The notes beneath the pieces are model-generated. The model was not told the DNA's origin. It made no database searches and was given only the letters and a program-made list of their open reading frames with translations. 64,000 nucleotides of DNA. Source: Nitrosomonas ureae. Its GTDB lineage: Bacteria > Pseudomonadota > Gammaproteobacteria > Burkholderiales > Nitrosomonadaceae. Below are positions 1 to 8,339 of this stretch, in pieces. Location: positions 87,162-151,161 of the forward strand of contig NZ_FNUX01000005.1 of assembly GCF_900108305.1 (NCBI RefSeq). The letters are read 5' to 3'. Position numbers and translations under genes: made by a program. Every line of letters starts with the position of its first letter. Position 1 is the stretch's first letter.

Positions 1-334
1 CTTAACGATTGATGGTCCGGCAACTTTTGCCCATGCGGGTACTCCTGGCAGCTTAAGCGGCACTTTGACCATACAAAATTCATTTGTTAATTGCACTGGC
101 AACTTTGCGGATGGTGAAGGTGCCACGTTTACAACAGCGGATTGGTTCTTGTCTCAATCCGAAAATCAAGAAGGCGATCCTTTGCTGAGCGGTTATTTGC
201 CAGCCTCCGGCTCACCGCTAACCTTGGGTGGAGTCGCAGTGAGCGATCCTTTCTTCACCGCAGTCGATTATGTGGGTGCATTCAAGGATGAGAACGACGA
301 TTGGACCAGAGAATGGACATTTAACTTTAATTAA
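1..334 (+). CDS. C-terminal part of a probable secreted/surface protein (5' end outside window)
   Basis: The frame is open from base 2 to the stop at 332-334, so the gene begins upstream of the window. The visible ~110 residues are polar, rich in Gly, Thr, Asn and Asp, and lack charged helices, as in extracellular beta-rich domains. The tail contains VDYVGAF followed by a Trp-rich stretch (DDWTREW). Similar endings of the form FF..VDY.GAF....W..GWT are common at the C-terminus of exported proteins of unknown function, a family resemblance from memory. An internal TTG at 65 could be mistaken for a start, but coding clearly continues upstream. A terminator hairpin follows at 421-459. Function unknown. 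Confidence 0.7.
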   Translation, partial: LTIDGPATFAHAGTPGSLSGTLTIQNSFVNCTGNFADGEGATFTTADWFLSQSENQEGDPLLSGYLPASGSPLTLGGVAVSDPFFTAVDYVGAFKDENDDWTREWTFNFN

Positions 335-420
335 TATGCGTCTGTCTTGAACGCTCTGTTGTTGTTACGCATGGGTTGAAGTTTTCGATCAGCAATACGC
401 AACTTGTTCGTTGAAAAGAG

Positions 421-459
421 ATCGCTGGATTTGCCTTTCGAGGCGCCAGCGATTTTTTT
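421..459 (+). terminator. Rho-independent terminator after the partial surface protein gene
   Basis: The arms ATCGCTGG (421-428) and CCAGCGAT (446-453) are exact complements and are followed directly by a T run (453-459). It ends the transcript of the gene at the left edge. Confidence 0.8.
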
Positions 460-566
460 ATTTAAACGATAAAACTCAAAGAGCCTGATTCGCTCGGTGT
501 GAAAAATCCTATGTTGCAAACTATCGGACCTCAATGACTTCAAGCATTCATGAAAAATTCATTCAG

Positions 567-600
567 TTGACATCAGCGTTTCATATTAGGCCGATATAGT
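567..600 (+). promoter_or_regulatory. Candidate Pho box and -10 of the PhoX-like gene
   Basis: TTGACAT (567-573) and GTTTCAT (578-584) are two 7-base repeats separated by 4 bases, the geometry of a PhoB box (consensus CTGTCAT-N4-CTGTCAT); each half matches 5 of 7. Exactly 10 bases later lies TATAGT (595-600), a good -10 at the spacing used by PhoB-dependent promoters. The gene it would drive encodes a PhoX-like phosphatase. Confidence 0.6.
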
Positions 601-671
601 TGCGGCACTGACGACGGTAAGCTGGTTGTCCGACGATAAACCAAATGTAATTCAATTTTCAGGAGAAACTC

Positions 672-1997
672 ATGAATAAATCAACCTGGGCACTACCGGT
701 TTGTGCTGTGTTGACCACATGGGTTTATGCTGAAGCGGTACTGGTAGATGGCCCCATGAGTTTCAAACCAATCGCAGCTTCTGCTTATGAGCAAACAACG
801 ACTGATCCACTCGTTCTTGATAGCGAGCCTTGGATCATTCCGAAAGGTTTTACGCAACACATTATTTCGGATGAGCGCCATTTGGATATTTATCCTGGCT
901 TGAATGATTTACCCGATATGAACACCGTCAACGAAACCGGAAAGCACGCGGGTCGTTATCTGTATCGTACACATGAAGCGCGGCCGGGTCTTGCTCCTTA
1001 TGCCGGTGGCGCTATATCCATTGTGGATTTGAAAACCGGTAAAGCCAATATTCTGGCGCAACGTCATGATTGGGAAGCGCTGGATGGATTGGTATGGACG
1101 CCCTGGCAGACTCTTCTTTTCGCTGAGGAAACCATTTCAGCCGCACTGCCCGACCCGGATGTGCCTGATGCAGAGAGTGGCATGCTATACGAAATAATAT
1201 TCGCCAAGAACGACCCGACCACCGCAGTAGAAATCAAAGTTCGCCCCATGCTGGGGTCACTTGCCCACGAAGGTATTGAAATTGATGATGAAGGCAACGT
1301 CTACGTCATTGATGAAACTGAAACAGGATCTATCTATAAATTCGTACCGCATGCCTATGGTGACTTGAGCAAGGGCCAGCTATATGTTCTACGGGTGAAG
1401 AATGGTATCAAAACCGGTGAGGCCGAATGGATTGCGCTGGATATGAATCAGGTGCAGGTCAATGCCAGGGTTGCCGCTCAAGCCGTAGGCGCTACGCCTT
1501 TTTGCCGTCCGGAGGATTTGGAGCGCATCGGGCATACTTTGTTTGCAGCATTAACCTGTGAGGATGCTAACGATCCGATCAACACTGATGGCCCCGGTGC
1601 AATATTGGCTATTAAACTGGCATCCGTTCCGATAGTGAGCTACTTCGTCCAGCCTGGAGTGAATGTTCCCCATGAAGTGAGACCCACAAGTACGACCATT
1701 GGTGTAACCGGGTTCATGAGACCTGATAATCTGGCGCGCGGTCCGGATGGCAAATTGTGGATTGTCGAGGATAACCCAAACAGCGATATCTGGGTTGCGT
1801 TGCCTGATGAAGATGGTGATGGTTTCAGTGATGGTGTGTATTTATTTGCTTCATTGAAAGATGCTGCTGCGGAAGGTACCGGTATCTATTTTGGCAAGGA
1901 TCCGCACACGTTGTTTGTAAACATCCAGCATTCCGGTACCGGAAATGATAAGACCATGATCATTACCAACAAGCGATTCGATCGGGATGGGGAATAA
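672..1997 (+). CDS. PhoX/DUF839-family alkaline phosphatase-like protein
   Basis: 441 residues with a hydrophobic N-terminus (about 1-22, ending AEA) that resembles a cleavable signal peptide, so the product is probably periplasmic. The body has the beta-propeller style of PhoX (DUF839) phosphatases: HEGIEIDDEGNVYVIDE near residues 197-213, PEDLERI near 280, and RPDNLARGPDGKLWIVED near 350-368. These acidic loops bind Ca/Fe in the characterised PhoX enzymes. PhoX proteins cleave phosphate from monoesters. The start follows a CAGGAG ribosome binding site. Placement just upstream of the pst genes and behind its own Pho-box-like promoter supports a phosphate-starvation role. It is shorter than the long PhoX proteins (around 600 residues or more), so substrate range is uncertain. 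Confidence 0.75.
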   Translation: MNKSTWALPVCAVLTTWVYAEAVLVDGPMSFKPIAASAYEQTTTDPLVLDSEPWIIPKGFTQHIISDERHLDIYPGLNDLPDMNTVNETGKHAGRYLYRTHEARPGLAPYAGGAISIVDLKTGKANILAQRHDWEALDGLVWTPWQTLLFAEETISAALPDPDVPDAESGMLYEIIFAKNDPTTAVEIKVRPMLGSLAHEGIEIDDEGNVYVIDETETGSIYKFVPHAYGDLSKGQLYVLRVKNGIKTGEAEWIALDMNQVQVNARVAAQAVGATPFCRPEDLERIGHTLFAALTCEDANDPINTDGPGAILAIKLASVPIVSYFVQPGVNVPHEVRPTSTTIGVTGFMRPDNLARGPDGKLWIVEDNPNSDIWVALPDEDGDGFSDGVYLFASLKDAAAEGTGIYFGKDPHTLFVNIQHSGTGNDKTMIITNKRFDRDGE

Positions 1998-2028
1998 TCG
2001 CTTAATACACTTACATAAGGAGCCATGC

Positions 2029-2292
2029 ATGAAAATTGATAATTTACTGGTGCGAGTAGTTGCGTTCATGGGTTTTGTGTTGCTTAGTATCATCATCAGC
2101 ATCGCATTTTATGAGCTGACTGTGGATTGGGGAAGTATTTCAGTTTTGTTTATGGGGCTTTATCTTTATTCGGCTTATTTGTTGTTTACCATTATTTGCA
2201 ATAAACCCGGTAATAAAATACATCACTTTAATACAAAATATTCACGGGGAAATAAACCCCCGGTATCACGTAATAAAATTTATGAATATTAA
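2029..2292 (+). CDS. Small membrane protein, C-terminus cut by MITE insertion
   Basis: 87 residues. I chose the ATG at 2029 because AAGGAG sits just upstream; an in-frame start at 1987 would overlap the previous gene. Residues about 7-27 and 35-57 are hydrophobic and give two probable membrane segments, followed by a short basic tail. No family recognised. Its stop codon TAA (2290-2292) is the first triplet of the inverted repeat of the mobile element that follows, so the original protein was probably longer or had a different end. It starts 31 bases after the PhoX-like gene and is probably cotranscribed with it. Confidence 0.55.
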   Translation: MKIDNLLVRVVAFMGFVLLSIIISIAFYELTVDWGSISVLFMGLYLYSAYLLFTIICNKPGNKIHHFNTKYSRGNKPPVSRNKIYEY

Positions 2293-2438
2293 GGAAACGC
2301 TGATTAATTGGCTGCACGAGCGAATCACTTCGTTGCGCGGTACTCACACCTTCGTCTATCTTGTTGATATGTCTCAGTTGCTGCGTTCCGGGCGCCTCGT
2401 GCTTCATCTCGTTCGCCGAATTAATCAGCGTTTCCTTA
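2290..2438 (-). mobile_element. MITE copy 1 (~149 bp, imperfect terminal inverted repeats)
   Basis: The left end TAAGGAAACGCTGATTAATT is mirrored by its reverse complement ending at 2438. The body is the reverse complement of 5706-5856, with about six mismatches by eye over the whole length. It carries no transposase gene and is therefore a non-autonomous element. Flanks are AT-rich and no long target duplication is obvious; a TA or TTA duplication is possible. The left end overlaps the stop codon of the preceding small gene. Confidence 0.8.
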
Positions 2439-2677
2439 GGAGTACGTGTTCATAGTACTACCGTAACTTCTTCTCAAAAGATTTTCTATGCCTTCCTCTC
2501 TATGCACTGGAAAATAACCGCTTAACCCAAGCACTGGAGTAGTTTAAAGTGTCACAACAATCCTGGAGATTGTGGGCGTGTTGAATTGGGTTCTATGTTT
2601 TACTATCTTCTAACTACCTTTCCTCTCAGCCTGCTATTTGCCTGCAGTTACTGAGGGGATTCTCAAAAGTAATCTGT
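2439..2677. other. Intergenic stretch between MITE copy 1 and the pstS promoter
   Basis: No coding frame with gene character. There is a short hairpin ACAATC-ctgga-GATTGT near 2555-2571 without a T run. Otherwise I see nothing here; the functional promoter of pstS lies just to the right. Confidence 0.5.
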
Positions 2678-2711
2678 TTGTCATCACTCTGTCATATCAA
2701 GCGATTAAAAT
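2678..2711 (+). promoter_or_regulatory. Pho box and -10 element of pstS
   Basis: TTGTCAT (2678-2684) and CTGTCAT (2689-2695) are direct repeats separated by CACT, nearly identical to the PhoB-box consensus. A -10 hexamer TAAAAT (2706-2711) starts after exactly 10 bases, the spacing of PhoB-activated promoters. It should make the pst operon respond to phosphate limitation through PhoB/PhoR, whose genes are not in this window. Confidence 0.8.
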
Positions 2712-2753
2712 TTCATCTTATTCCAGATTTATGTTCGCGACAGGAGCATTCAA

Positions 2754-3818
2754 ATGAGATTGCACTTTTTTCATGCATTGGCAGCTGCTACAGCACTACT
2801 GTGCGCAACAATAGCGACTGCCGCTGATATTACCGGTGCGGGCGCTACTTTTCCTTATCCGGTTTATGCCAAGTGGGCGGATAGATATCATAAGGAAACA
2901 GGTATCCGGTTGAATTATCAATCCATTGGTTCCGGTGGCGGTATCAAGCAAATCAAAGCCAGGACTGTGGATTTCGGGGCATCCGACAAGCCTCTGACAC
3001 GGGAAGATCTGGAGAAGGATGGCTTGACACAATTTCCTACGGTGCTGGGTGGCGTAGTGCCAATTACCAATCTTGAGGGAATCGGAGAAGGTCAGATTAA
3101 ATTAACCGGAAAAGTTTTGGCCGATATTTTCCTGGGAAAAATCAAGCGCTGGGATGATGCATCCATCGCCGCATTGAATGAGGACATTGTTTTGCCAGCC
3201 AGCAATATTGCGATCGTTCATCGTGCGGATGGCTCCGGCACTACTTTCCTGTTTACTGATTATTTAAGTAAAGTGAGCCCGGAATGGAAAGCCAAAGTAG
3301 GTGCAGCGACTTCAGTGGCCTGGCCGATAGGTACTGGCGGGAAAGGTAATGAAGGCGTGGCCAATTTCGTGAAGCGAATCAAGAATTCGATTGGTTACGT
3401 CGAAGCGGCTTACGTAAAACAAAACAAACTGCATTATGTGCAACTGCAAAACCTGGCAGGTCATTATGTATTGCCTACCGAAGAGAGTTTCAGGGCTTCC
3501 GCTGCCAATGCTGAATGGGATAAAGATTCCGGGTTTTACGAAATTCTTACTAACAAGCCAGGTTCAGGCAGTTGGCCGATTACAGGCGCTACTTTTGTTC
3601 TAATGCACAAATCCCAGAGTAAGCCGGCGCATGCAATGCAAGTATTAAAGTTTTTTGAGTGGGCCTATGCGCATGGCAATCATACAGCGCTGGAATTGGA
3701 TTATATTCCGCTGCCCGACAATCTTGTTGCTTTGATTAAGACCTCCTGGGAAGCCAATATCAAAGATAAGGATGGCCGCGCGATATACACTGTTAGCGCG
3801 AGCGCGAATAGCCCATAA
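2754..3818 (+). CDS. pstS: Phosphate ABC transporter, periplasmic binding protein PstS
   Basis: 354 residues. A signal peptide covers about 1-23 (ending ATAA), followed by the family start ITGAGATFPYPVYAKW. GSGGGIKQI (about 61-69), VDFGASD and RADGSGTTFLF (about 157-167) are the phosphate-contacting loops of PstS proteins. The product captures inorganic phosphate in the periplasm and hands it to PstC/PstA. The start ATG follows CAGGAG. It is the first gene of pstSCAB, with pstC starting 42 bases after its stop, and lies behind a Pho box. Length and motifs are normal for the family. Confidence 0.97.
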   Translation: MRLHFFHALAAATALLCATIATAADITGAGATFPYPVYAKWADRYHKETGIRLNYQSIGSGGGIKQIKARTVDFGASDKPLTREDLEKDGLTQFPTVLGGVVPITNLEGIGEGQIKLTGKVLADIFLGKIKRWDDASIAALNEDIVLPASNIAIVHRADGSGTTFLFTDYLSKVSPEWKAKVGAATSVAWPIGTGGKGNEGVANFVKRIKNSIGYVEAAYVKQNKLHYVQLQNLAGHYVLPTEESFRASAANAEWDKDSGFYEILTNKPGSGSWPITGATFVLMHKSQSKPAHAMQVLKFFEWAYAHGNHTALELDYIPLPDNLVALIKTSWEANIKDKDGRAIYTVSASANSP

Positions 3819-3860
3819 AAATAACATGCGCCTGGCCATTACAGCCATACACAACGATCA

Positions 3861-4823
3861 ATGTCAAAAATTATTTCTGCAGCAAAGCTAACAAGGCAAC
3901 GACTACTGGATCAGTTATTTCAAAAAACGACCTGGTTTTTTACCGTGATCGTTTTAGTTCTGCTGGTTGCGCTTATAGGTTCGCTTGTCGTGGGCAGTCT
4001 GCCTGCCATTAAAACTTTTGGTTTTAACTTCCTCATTAGTCCGGAATGGAATCCGGTAACAGAGCAATTTGGCGCATTGGTGCCGATTGTGGGTACTTTG
4101 GTTACCGCAATCATTGCACTGTCAATCGGTATTCCCGTGAGCTTCGGTATCGCATTATTCCTGACGGAACTATCTCCATCGTGGCTGCGCCGTCCGCTTG
4201 GAACGGCGATAGAGCTCTTAGCCGGAATTCCCAGCATTATTTACGGCATGTGGGGGCTATTTGTATTTGCCCCGTTTTTTGCCAGCACCGTGCAACCTTG
4301 GCTGCAGAATACTTTTGGAGATTTGCCGGGCATTGGGTTTCTGTTTGAAGGCGCTTTTATGGGAATAGGCATGTTAGCCGCCGGCATTATATTGGCGATC
4401 ATGGTCATTCCTTTTATCGCTGCCGTCATGCGTGATATATTCGAGATTGTGCCTTCCATGCTAAAGGAGTCAGCCTATGCTTTTGGTGCCACCACCTGGG
4501 AAGTGATCTGGAACGTGGTTTTGCCTTATACCAAAAGCGGTGTTATCGGCGGGATTATGCTCGGGCTTGGGCGGGCATTGGGTGAAACCATGGCGGTTAC
4601 GTTTGTGATTGGTAACGCGCATCAGTTACACGCTTCCCTTTTTATGCCCGGAAACAGCATTGCTTCGGCGCTGGCAAATGAATTCACCGAGGCCGACGGC
4701 GAATTGTATACCTCGGCTTTGATTGAGCTGGGTTTGATTCTGTTCCTTATCACTTTTGTGGTATTAGGTTGTTCCAAGCTCTTGTTGATACAACTGAAAA
4801 AACGCGAAGGTGTTGCTACGTAG
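3861..4823 (+). CDS. pstC: Phosphate ABC transporter permease PstC
   Basis: 320 residues with about six hydrophobic segments: one at 25-47 followed by a large periplasmic loop, then a cluster from about 70 to 310. The cytoplasmic EAA-type loop [17 protein letters not shown] (about 206-222), which docks onto the ATPase, is clear and is followed by [11 protein letters not shown], a hallmark of PstC. It forms the membrane channel with PstA for ATP-driven phosphate import. It lies between pstS and pstA in the same direction, with only 8 bases to pstA. Confidence 0.96.
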   Translation: MSKIISAAKLTRQRLLDQLFQKTTWFFTVIVLVLLVALIGSLVVGSLPAIKTFGFNFLISPEWNPVTEQFGALVPIVGTLVTAIIALSIGIPVSFGIALFLTELSPSWLRRPLGTAIELLAGIPSIIYGMWGLFVFAPFFASTVQPWLQNTFGDLPGIGFLFEGAFMGIGMLAAGIILAIMVIPFIAAVMRDIFEIVPSMLKESAYAFGATTWEVIWNVVLPYTKSGVIGGIMLGLGRALGETMAVTFVIGNAHQLHASLFMPGNSIASALANEFTEADGELYTSALIELGLILFLITFVVLGCSKLLLIQLKKREGVAT

Positions 4824-4831
4824 AGGTTTGT

Positions 4832-5677
4832 ATGATTTCAGTCTATACCCGAAGACGCATGATCAATATTCTTCACTTGACTTTCTCCGTCTTGGCTATG
4901 ATTTTTGGCCTGTTCTGGTTATTCTGGATATTGTTTGTCCTGGTTGGCAAGGGATTGGATGGCATTAGTGTTGCGCTGTTTACCGAGATGACACCAGCGC
5001 CAGGTAGCGCAGGCGGGCTGCTCAATGCGATCATTGGCAGTCTGATGATGGTAGCGCTGGCCACTCTGATCGGTACACCCGTGGGTATTCTGGCGGGCAC
5101 CTATTTGGCTGAGTTCGGTCAGCACGGCTGGTTAGCTTCAATCACCCGTTTTATTAACGATATTCTGCTATCTGCGCCGTCTATCGTTATCGGATTGTTT
5201 GTTTATACTGTTTATGTGGCCAGGGTTGGTCATTTTTCCGGCTGGGCGGGCGCTCTGGCACTCTCGATCATTGTCATTCCGGTTGTTGTGCGCACCACGG
5301 AGGATATGCTTCGACTCATTCCGGACAGTCTTCGTGAAGCAGCTGCAGCTTTAGGCGCTCCCCCATGGAAAGTGGTTACACTGGTGACCTGGCGTGCTTC
5401 CGAAGTAGGCATATTGACCGGCGTGCTGCTGGCAGTTGCGCGTATCAGCGGAGAAACTGCCCCGTTGCTTTTCACGGCGCTGAATAATCAGTTCTGGACT
5501 GTGGACATGAATCAACCGATGGCGAATTTACCGGTAGTTATATTCCAGTTTGCCATGAGTCCGTATGAATCATGGCAGGAGTTGGCATGGGCTGGTGCAT
5601 TGTTGATTACATTGAGTGTTTTGGGGCTCAATATCATTGCGCGCTTTTTTCTGCGCAAGAGGACGTTGTCAGGTTAA
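4832..5677 (+). CDS. pstA: Phosphate ABC transporter permease PstA
   Basis: 281 residues from the ATG at 4832, chosen because TAGAGG precedes it and because an upstream in-frame start at 4769 would overlap pstC by 55 bases. Six hydrophobic segments are visible. The ATPase-docking loop [20 protein letters not shown] is at about 169-188, followed by [13 protein letters not shown], the PstA counterpart of the PstC motif. It pairs with PstC in the phosphate channel. Downstream, the operon is interrupted by MITE copy 2 before pstB, which is unusual for this otherwise tight operon. Confidence 0.96.
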   Translation: MISVYTRRRMINILHLTFSVLAMIFGLFWLFWILFVLVGKGLDGISVALFTEMTPAPGSAGGLLNAIIGSLMMVALATLIGTPVGILAGTYLAEFGQHGWLASITRFINDILLSAPSIVIGLFVYTVYVARVGHFSGWAGALALSIIVIPVVVRTTEDMLRLIPDSLREAAAALGAPPWKVVTLVTWRASEVGILTGVLLAVARISGETAPLLFTALNNQFWTVDMNQPMANLPVVIFQFAMSPYESWQELAWAGALLITLSVLGLNIIARFFLRKRTLSG

Positions 5678-5705
5678 AGTTTTTTTACCGCCAATTACCG
5701 GATTA

Positions 5706-5856
5706 CTAAGGAAACGCTGATTAATTCGGCGAACGAGATGAAGCGCGAGGCGCCCGGAACGCAGCAACTGAGACATATCAACAAGATAGGCGAAGGCGTG
5801 AGTACCGCGCAACGAAGTGATTCGCTCGTGCAGCCAGTTAATCAGCATTTCCCTAA
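5706..5856 (+). mobile_element. MITE copy 2, inserted between pstA and pstB
   Basis: It begins TAAGGAAACGCTGATTAATT (from 5706) and ends with the imperfect complement AGTTAATCAGCATTTCCCTA. The body is the inverted copy of 2290-2438. Compared with copy 1, its right-hand repeat has three substitutions, so this copy may be older or less mobile. It contains a short open frame running into the pstB frame but no transposase. Transcription must read through it for pstB to be expressed from the Pho promoter. Confidence 0.8.
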
Positions 5857-5984
5857 TAAAAAGACAGATGCATAAACAACAGGTGATGAGCATGAGAAAC
5901 CAGCAGATATTATTTTACAGTAAGTTATCGGGGTCGCACGAACATCCGCAAATTACGGAAGAAGTCTCTGAATTTAAGGCTACG

Positions 5985-6764
5985 ATGAATATCAATCAAG
6001 CAAAACGAGCTGATACCAAAATTACCATCAACGATTTAAACTTTTACTACGGCAAGCACCATGCACTCAAGTCCGTCAGCATGAATATCCTGGAGAAAAA
6101 GATTACCGCGTTTATTGGCCCATCCGGTTGCGGGAAATCGACATTATTGCGTACGTTCAATCGTATGTATCAACTTTATCCTAGCCAGGTAGCCCGCGGC
6201 GAGATCAGGGTGGATGGCGTCAATATTCTTGATAAGAAGCACGATATCAATATCCTGCGCGCTAAAATGGGTATGGTATTTCAGAAACCGACACCTTTTC
6301 CTATGTCCATTTTTGATAATGTGATATTTGGCGTGAAGTTATATGAAAGTTTAAACCGCAGTGAATTAATGGAACGAGTCGAATGGGCATTACGGAAAGC
6401 TGCGCTATGGGAGGAAGTTAAGGATAAGCTGAATCAAAGCGGCATGAGTCTCTCAGGCGGACAGCAACAACGCTTGTGTATTGCCCGCACCATTGCAGTG
6501 AGGCCCGAAGTGGTGTTGCTTGACGAACCAACTTCGGCGCTGGACCCGATTTCCACCGCGCATATTGAAGAGCTTATTTTTCAACTTAAGCAAGATTACA
6601 CCATCGTTATTGTCACGCACAATATGCAGCAGGCAGCACGCGTTTCCGATTTTACCGCCTACATGTATTTAGGAGAATTGGTCGAATTTGGTGAAACAGA
6701 TACGATTTTCACCACACCCAAAGAGAAAGCTACTGAGGATTACATTACGGGTAAGTTTGGTTGA
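5985..6764 (+). CDS. pstB: Phosphate ABC transporter ATP-binding protein PstB
   Basis: 259 residues from the ATG at 5985, which has TAAGG six bases upstream and gives the usual PstB length. The frame is open back to 5817, inside the MITE, with possible starts at 5868, 5886 and 5892, so a longer N-terminus cannot be excluded. Motifs: FYYGKHHAL, Walker [11 protein letters not shown]-loop [12 protein letters not shown], signature LSGGQQQR, Walker [13 protein letters not shown] and the switch histidine in VTHNMQQA. It hydrolyses ATP to drive phosphate import through PstCA. No phoU gene follows, although phoU usually does in related operons. Confidence 0.95.
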   Translation: MNINQAKRADTKITINDLNFYYGKHHALKSVSMNILEKKITAFIGPSGCGKSTLLRTFNRMYQLYPSQVARGEIRVDGVNILDKKHDINILRAKMGMVFQKPTPFPMSIFDNVIFGVKLYESLNRSELMERVEWALRKAALWEEVKDKLNQSGMSLSGGQQQRLCIARTIAVRPEVVLLDEPTSALDPISTAHIEELIFQLKQDYTIVIVTHNMQQAARVSDFTAYMYLGELVEFGETDTIFTTPKEKATEDYITGKFG

Positions 6765-7172
6765 AATACATTATATAGCCAAAAAGATTTGTGGCTCTTG
6801 TCAGTCCGACAGTGCCTGTGCATTTGTATCAGATTGAGCAACTTCCCTTACATGCATGGTCACTTTTGCTCGCTTCTCATTATCCCGGCTTTCCCGTTCA
6901 GTATTACTTTTTTGCGGGAAATTTTGTTTCCAGTTTGAGTGAGCCGCGTGTGGGATGCCTTAATTTATTAAGATAATGATTAACATGGATAAATAACATG
7001 TTATTGCTTGACTTAAATACTATGCTAATTTGACCATGTCTCCCTTATGTTAGCGAAATAATCTGATAGAATTTCTTGACTATTTTGATCGGAATATACA
7101 GTCCACTGATTATTTATAGTCGCGAATGCAGAAAAAAATTTTATTAAAAATAAGCTTTATTGGAGAAGAATA
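6765..7172. promoter_or_regulatory. 408 bp intergenic region with Fur-like site and perfect palindrome
   Basis: No convincing gene. GATAATGATTAACATGGAT (6972-6990) matches about 14 of 19 positions of the Fur consensus. Immediately after it lies the perfect 14-base palindrome AATAACATGTTATT (6992-7005), a plausible operator. Both sit about 170-200 bases upstream of the PEP-CTERM gene. Its ribosome binding site is TTGGAG, shortly before 7173. The rest is AT-rich with no hairpin terminator for pstB. Confidence 0.4.
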
Positions 7173-8165
7173 ATGAAAAGAATCCCTAAGTATTGTTTTG
7201 CCTTATCCATGCTGGCATTGGCCATGTTTGCAACGTCAAGCTCAGCACTGGCCGCGGTAGCGGTAAATTGGACAGGGCCATCGCCTTCCGGCGTGTACTT
7301 TGCGGGCCAGGTGGTAAATCCGTTCGGCAACGCTAATGCCAGTGGTATCGTAGGCGGTAGCGGCTTGGATCTGGCCTTGGTACTTGATTCTTCGGGTAGC
7401 ATGGGTGTGGTGGATAGCGGCAAGACCCTCAACCAATGGCTGCAAGAGGCGTCTACAGCACTAGTGAATGCGCTGCCTGCTGCAAGCACTTCGGTCAGCG
7501 TAATCGATTTCGATTCCAGTGCAAGCATATTGCAGAGCCTCACGCCATTATCCAGCGGTTCGGCCGCGGTAATATCGGCAATCAATGCAATAGATGCCTC
7601 GGGTGGAACCAACATCGGCGCTGGTATTGACAGTGCGGCTACCGAACTTACCGGCGCCAATCACACTGCAGGCGCTACGCAAATGATGGTAGTGGTTTCC
7701 GATGGTCTTAGTTCAGGAGATCCTGCAAGTAACGCTCTTGCCGCATTAGGTGCGGGTGTCGATGCCATTCATACCGTGGGCCTTCCAGGTCATGATGCAT
7801 TCACTATGCAAAACATCGCTACTTCAGGTAATGGCATTTATACGAATGTCAGCAGTCTGACAAGCCTGATTGATTTGTTCAATGGCACTTCCGGAAATCT
7901 GGTAGGTATCGATCATGTAGACGTGACAATGAACAACGGTGTATTGATTAACGATATTGCCATCGACGGTCTGGGAAATTTTGTATTACCCAATGCTACA
8001 CTTGCTCCCGGTGACAATGTATTTACCGCTGTTGCTTACGATACGCTAGGTAATAGTGCGTCTGCAGAGTTGATACTCACTGCTGTTCCAGAGCCTAGCA
8101 CATACGCGATGCTTGGCTTGGGTTTACTGCTGTTGGGCTGGGTTAACCGGCGCCGTATCGCCTAA
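7173..8165 (+). CDS. von Willebrand factor A domain protein with PEP-CTERM sorting signal
   Basis: 330 residues. Signal peptide about 1-28 (ending ALAA). A vWA domain runs from about 65 to 235 with the metal-binding MIDAS residues D72-x-S74-x-S76 (DSSGSMG), the Thr of GGTNIGAG and the Asp of VVSDGLSSGD. The C-terminus has VPEPSTYAML, a hydrophobic helix and a basic end (NRRRIA), which together form the PEP-CTERM signal processed by an exosortase in Gram-negative bacteria that make exopolysaccharide. It is therefore predicted to be exported, anchored or released at the cell surface, and to bind ligands through vWA. No exosortase gene is in the window; TIGR04073 proteins near 57.4 and 59 kb belong to the same system. 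A strong hairpin follows. Confidence 0.9.
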   Translation: MKRIPKYCFALSMLALAMFATSSSALAAVAVNWTGPSPSGVYFAGQVVNPFGNANASGIVGGSGLDLALVLDSSGSMGVVDSGKTLNQWLQEASTALVNALPAASTSVSVIDFDSSASILQSLTPLSSGSAAVISAINAIDASGGTNIGAGIDSAATELTGANHTAGATQMMVVVSDGLSSGDPASNALAALGAGVDAIHTVGLPGHDAFTMQNIATSGNGIYTNVSSLTSLIDLFNGTSGNLVGIDHVDVTMNNGVLINDIAIDGLGNFVLPNATLAPGDNVFTAVAYDTLGNSASAELILTAVPEPSTYAMLGLGLLLLGWVNRRRIA

Positions 8166-8186
8166 TCGGTTTTTGTGAATTAAGGA

Positions 8187-8214
8187 GGCCGCGTTCTGGA
8201 AAGAACGCGGCCTT
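8187..8214 (+). terminator. Hairpin terminator after the PEP-CTERM gene
   Basis: GGCCGCGTTCT (8187-8197) and AGAACGCGGCC (8202-8212) form a perfect 11 bp stem with a GGAA tetraloop. Only three T residues follow, so it is a strong hairpin with a weak U tract. Confidence 0.7.
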
Positions 8215-8339
8215 TGCATGTTTGCTTAACTATGAAATGCCTGGTATAGGGTTGCCTTGGTTATTTTCCAATCTATTGCTTTCCTGCCTGTTTCTTTCAA
8301 AATACGCCAGCCATTTACTGTCTTGAAGAGTTTGTTTTT

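Noticed and set aside
5706..5856. Open frame inside the MITE starting ATGAAGC
   Set aside because: The two copies differ mostly at amino-acid-changing positions in that frame, so it is not under coding constraint.
6791..6976. 61-codon open frame after pstB
   Set aside because: GTG start without a ribosome site, unremarkable composition, no recognisable pattern; it lies in a regulatory-looking AT-rich gap.
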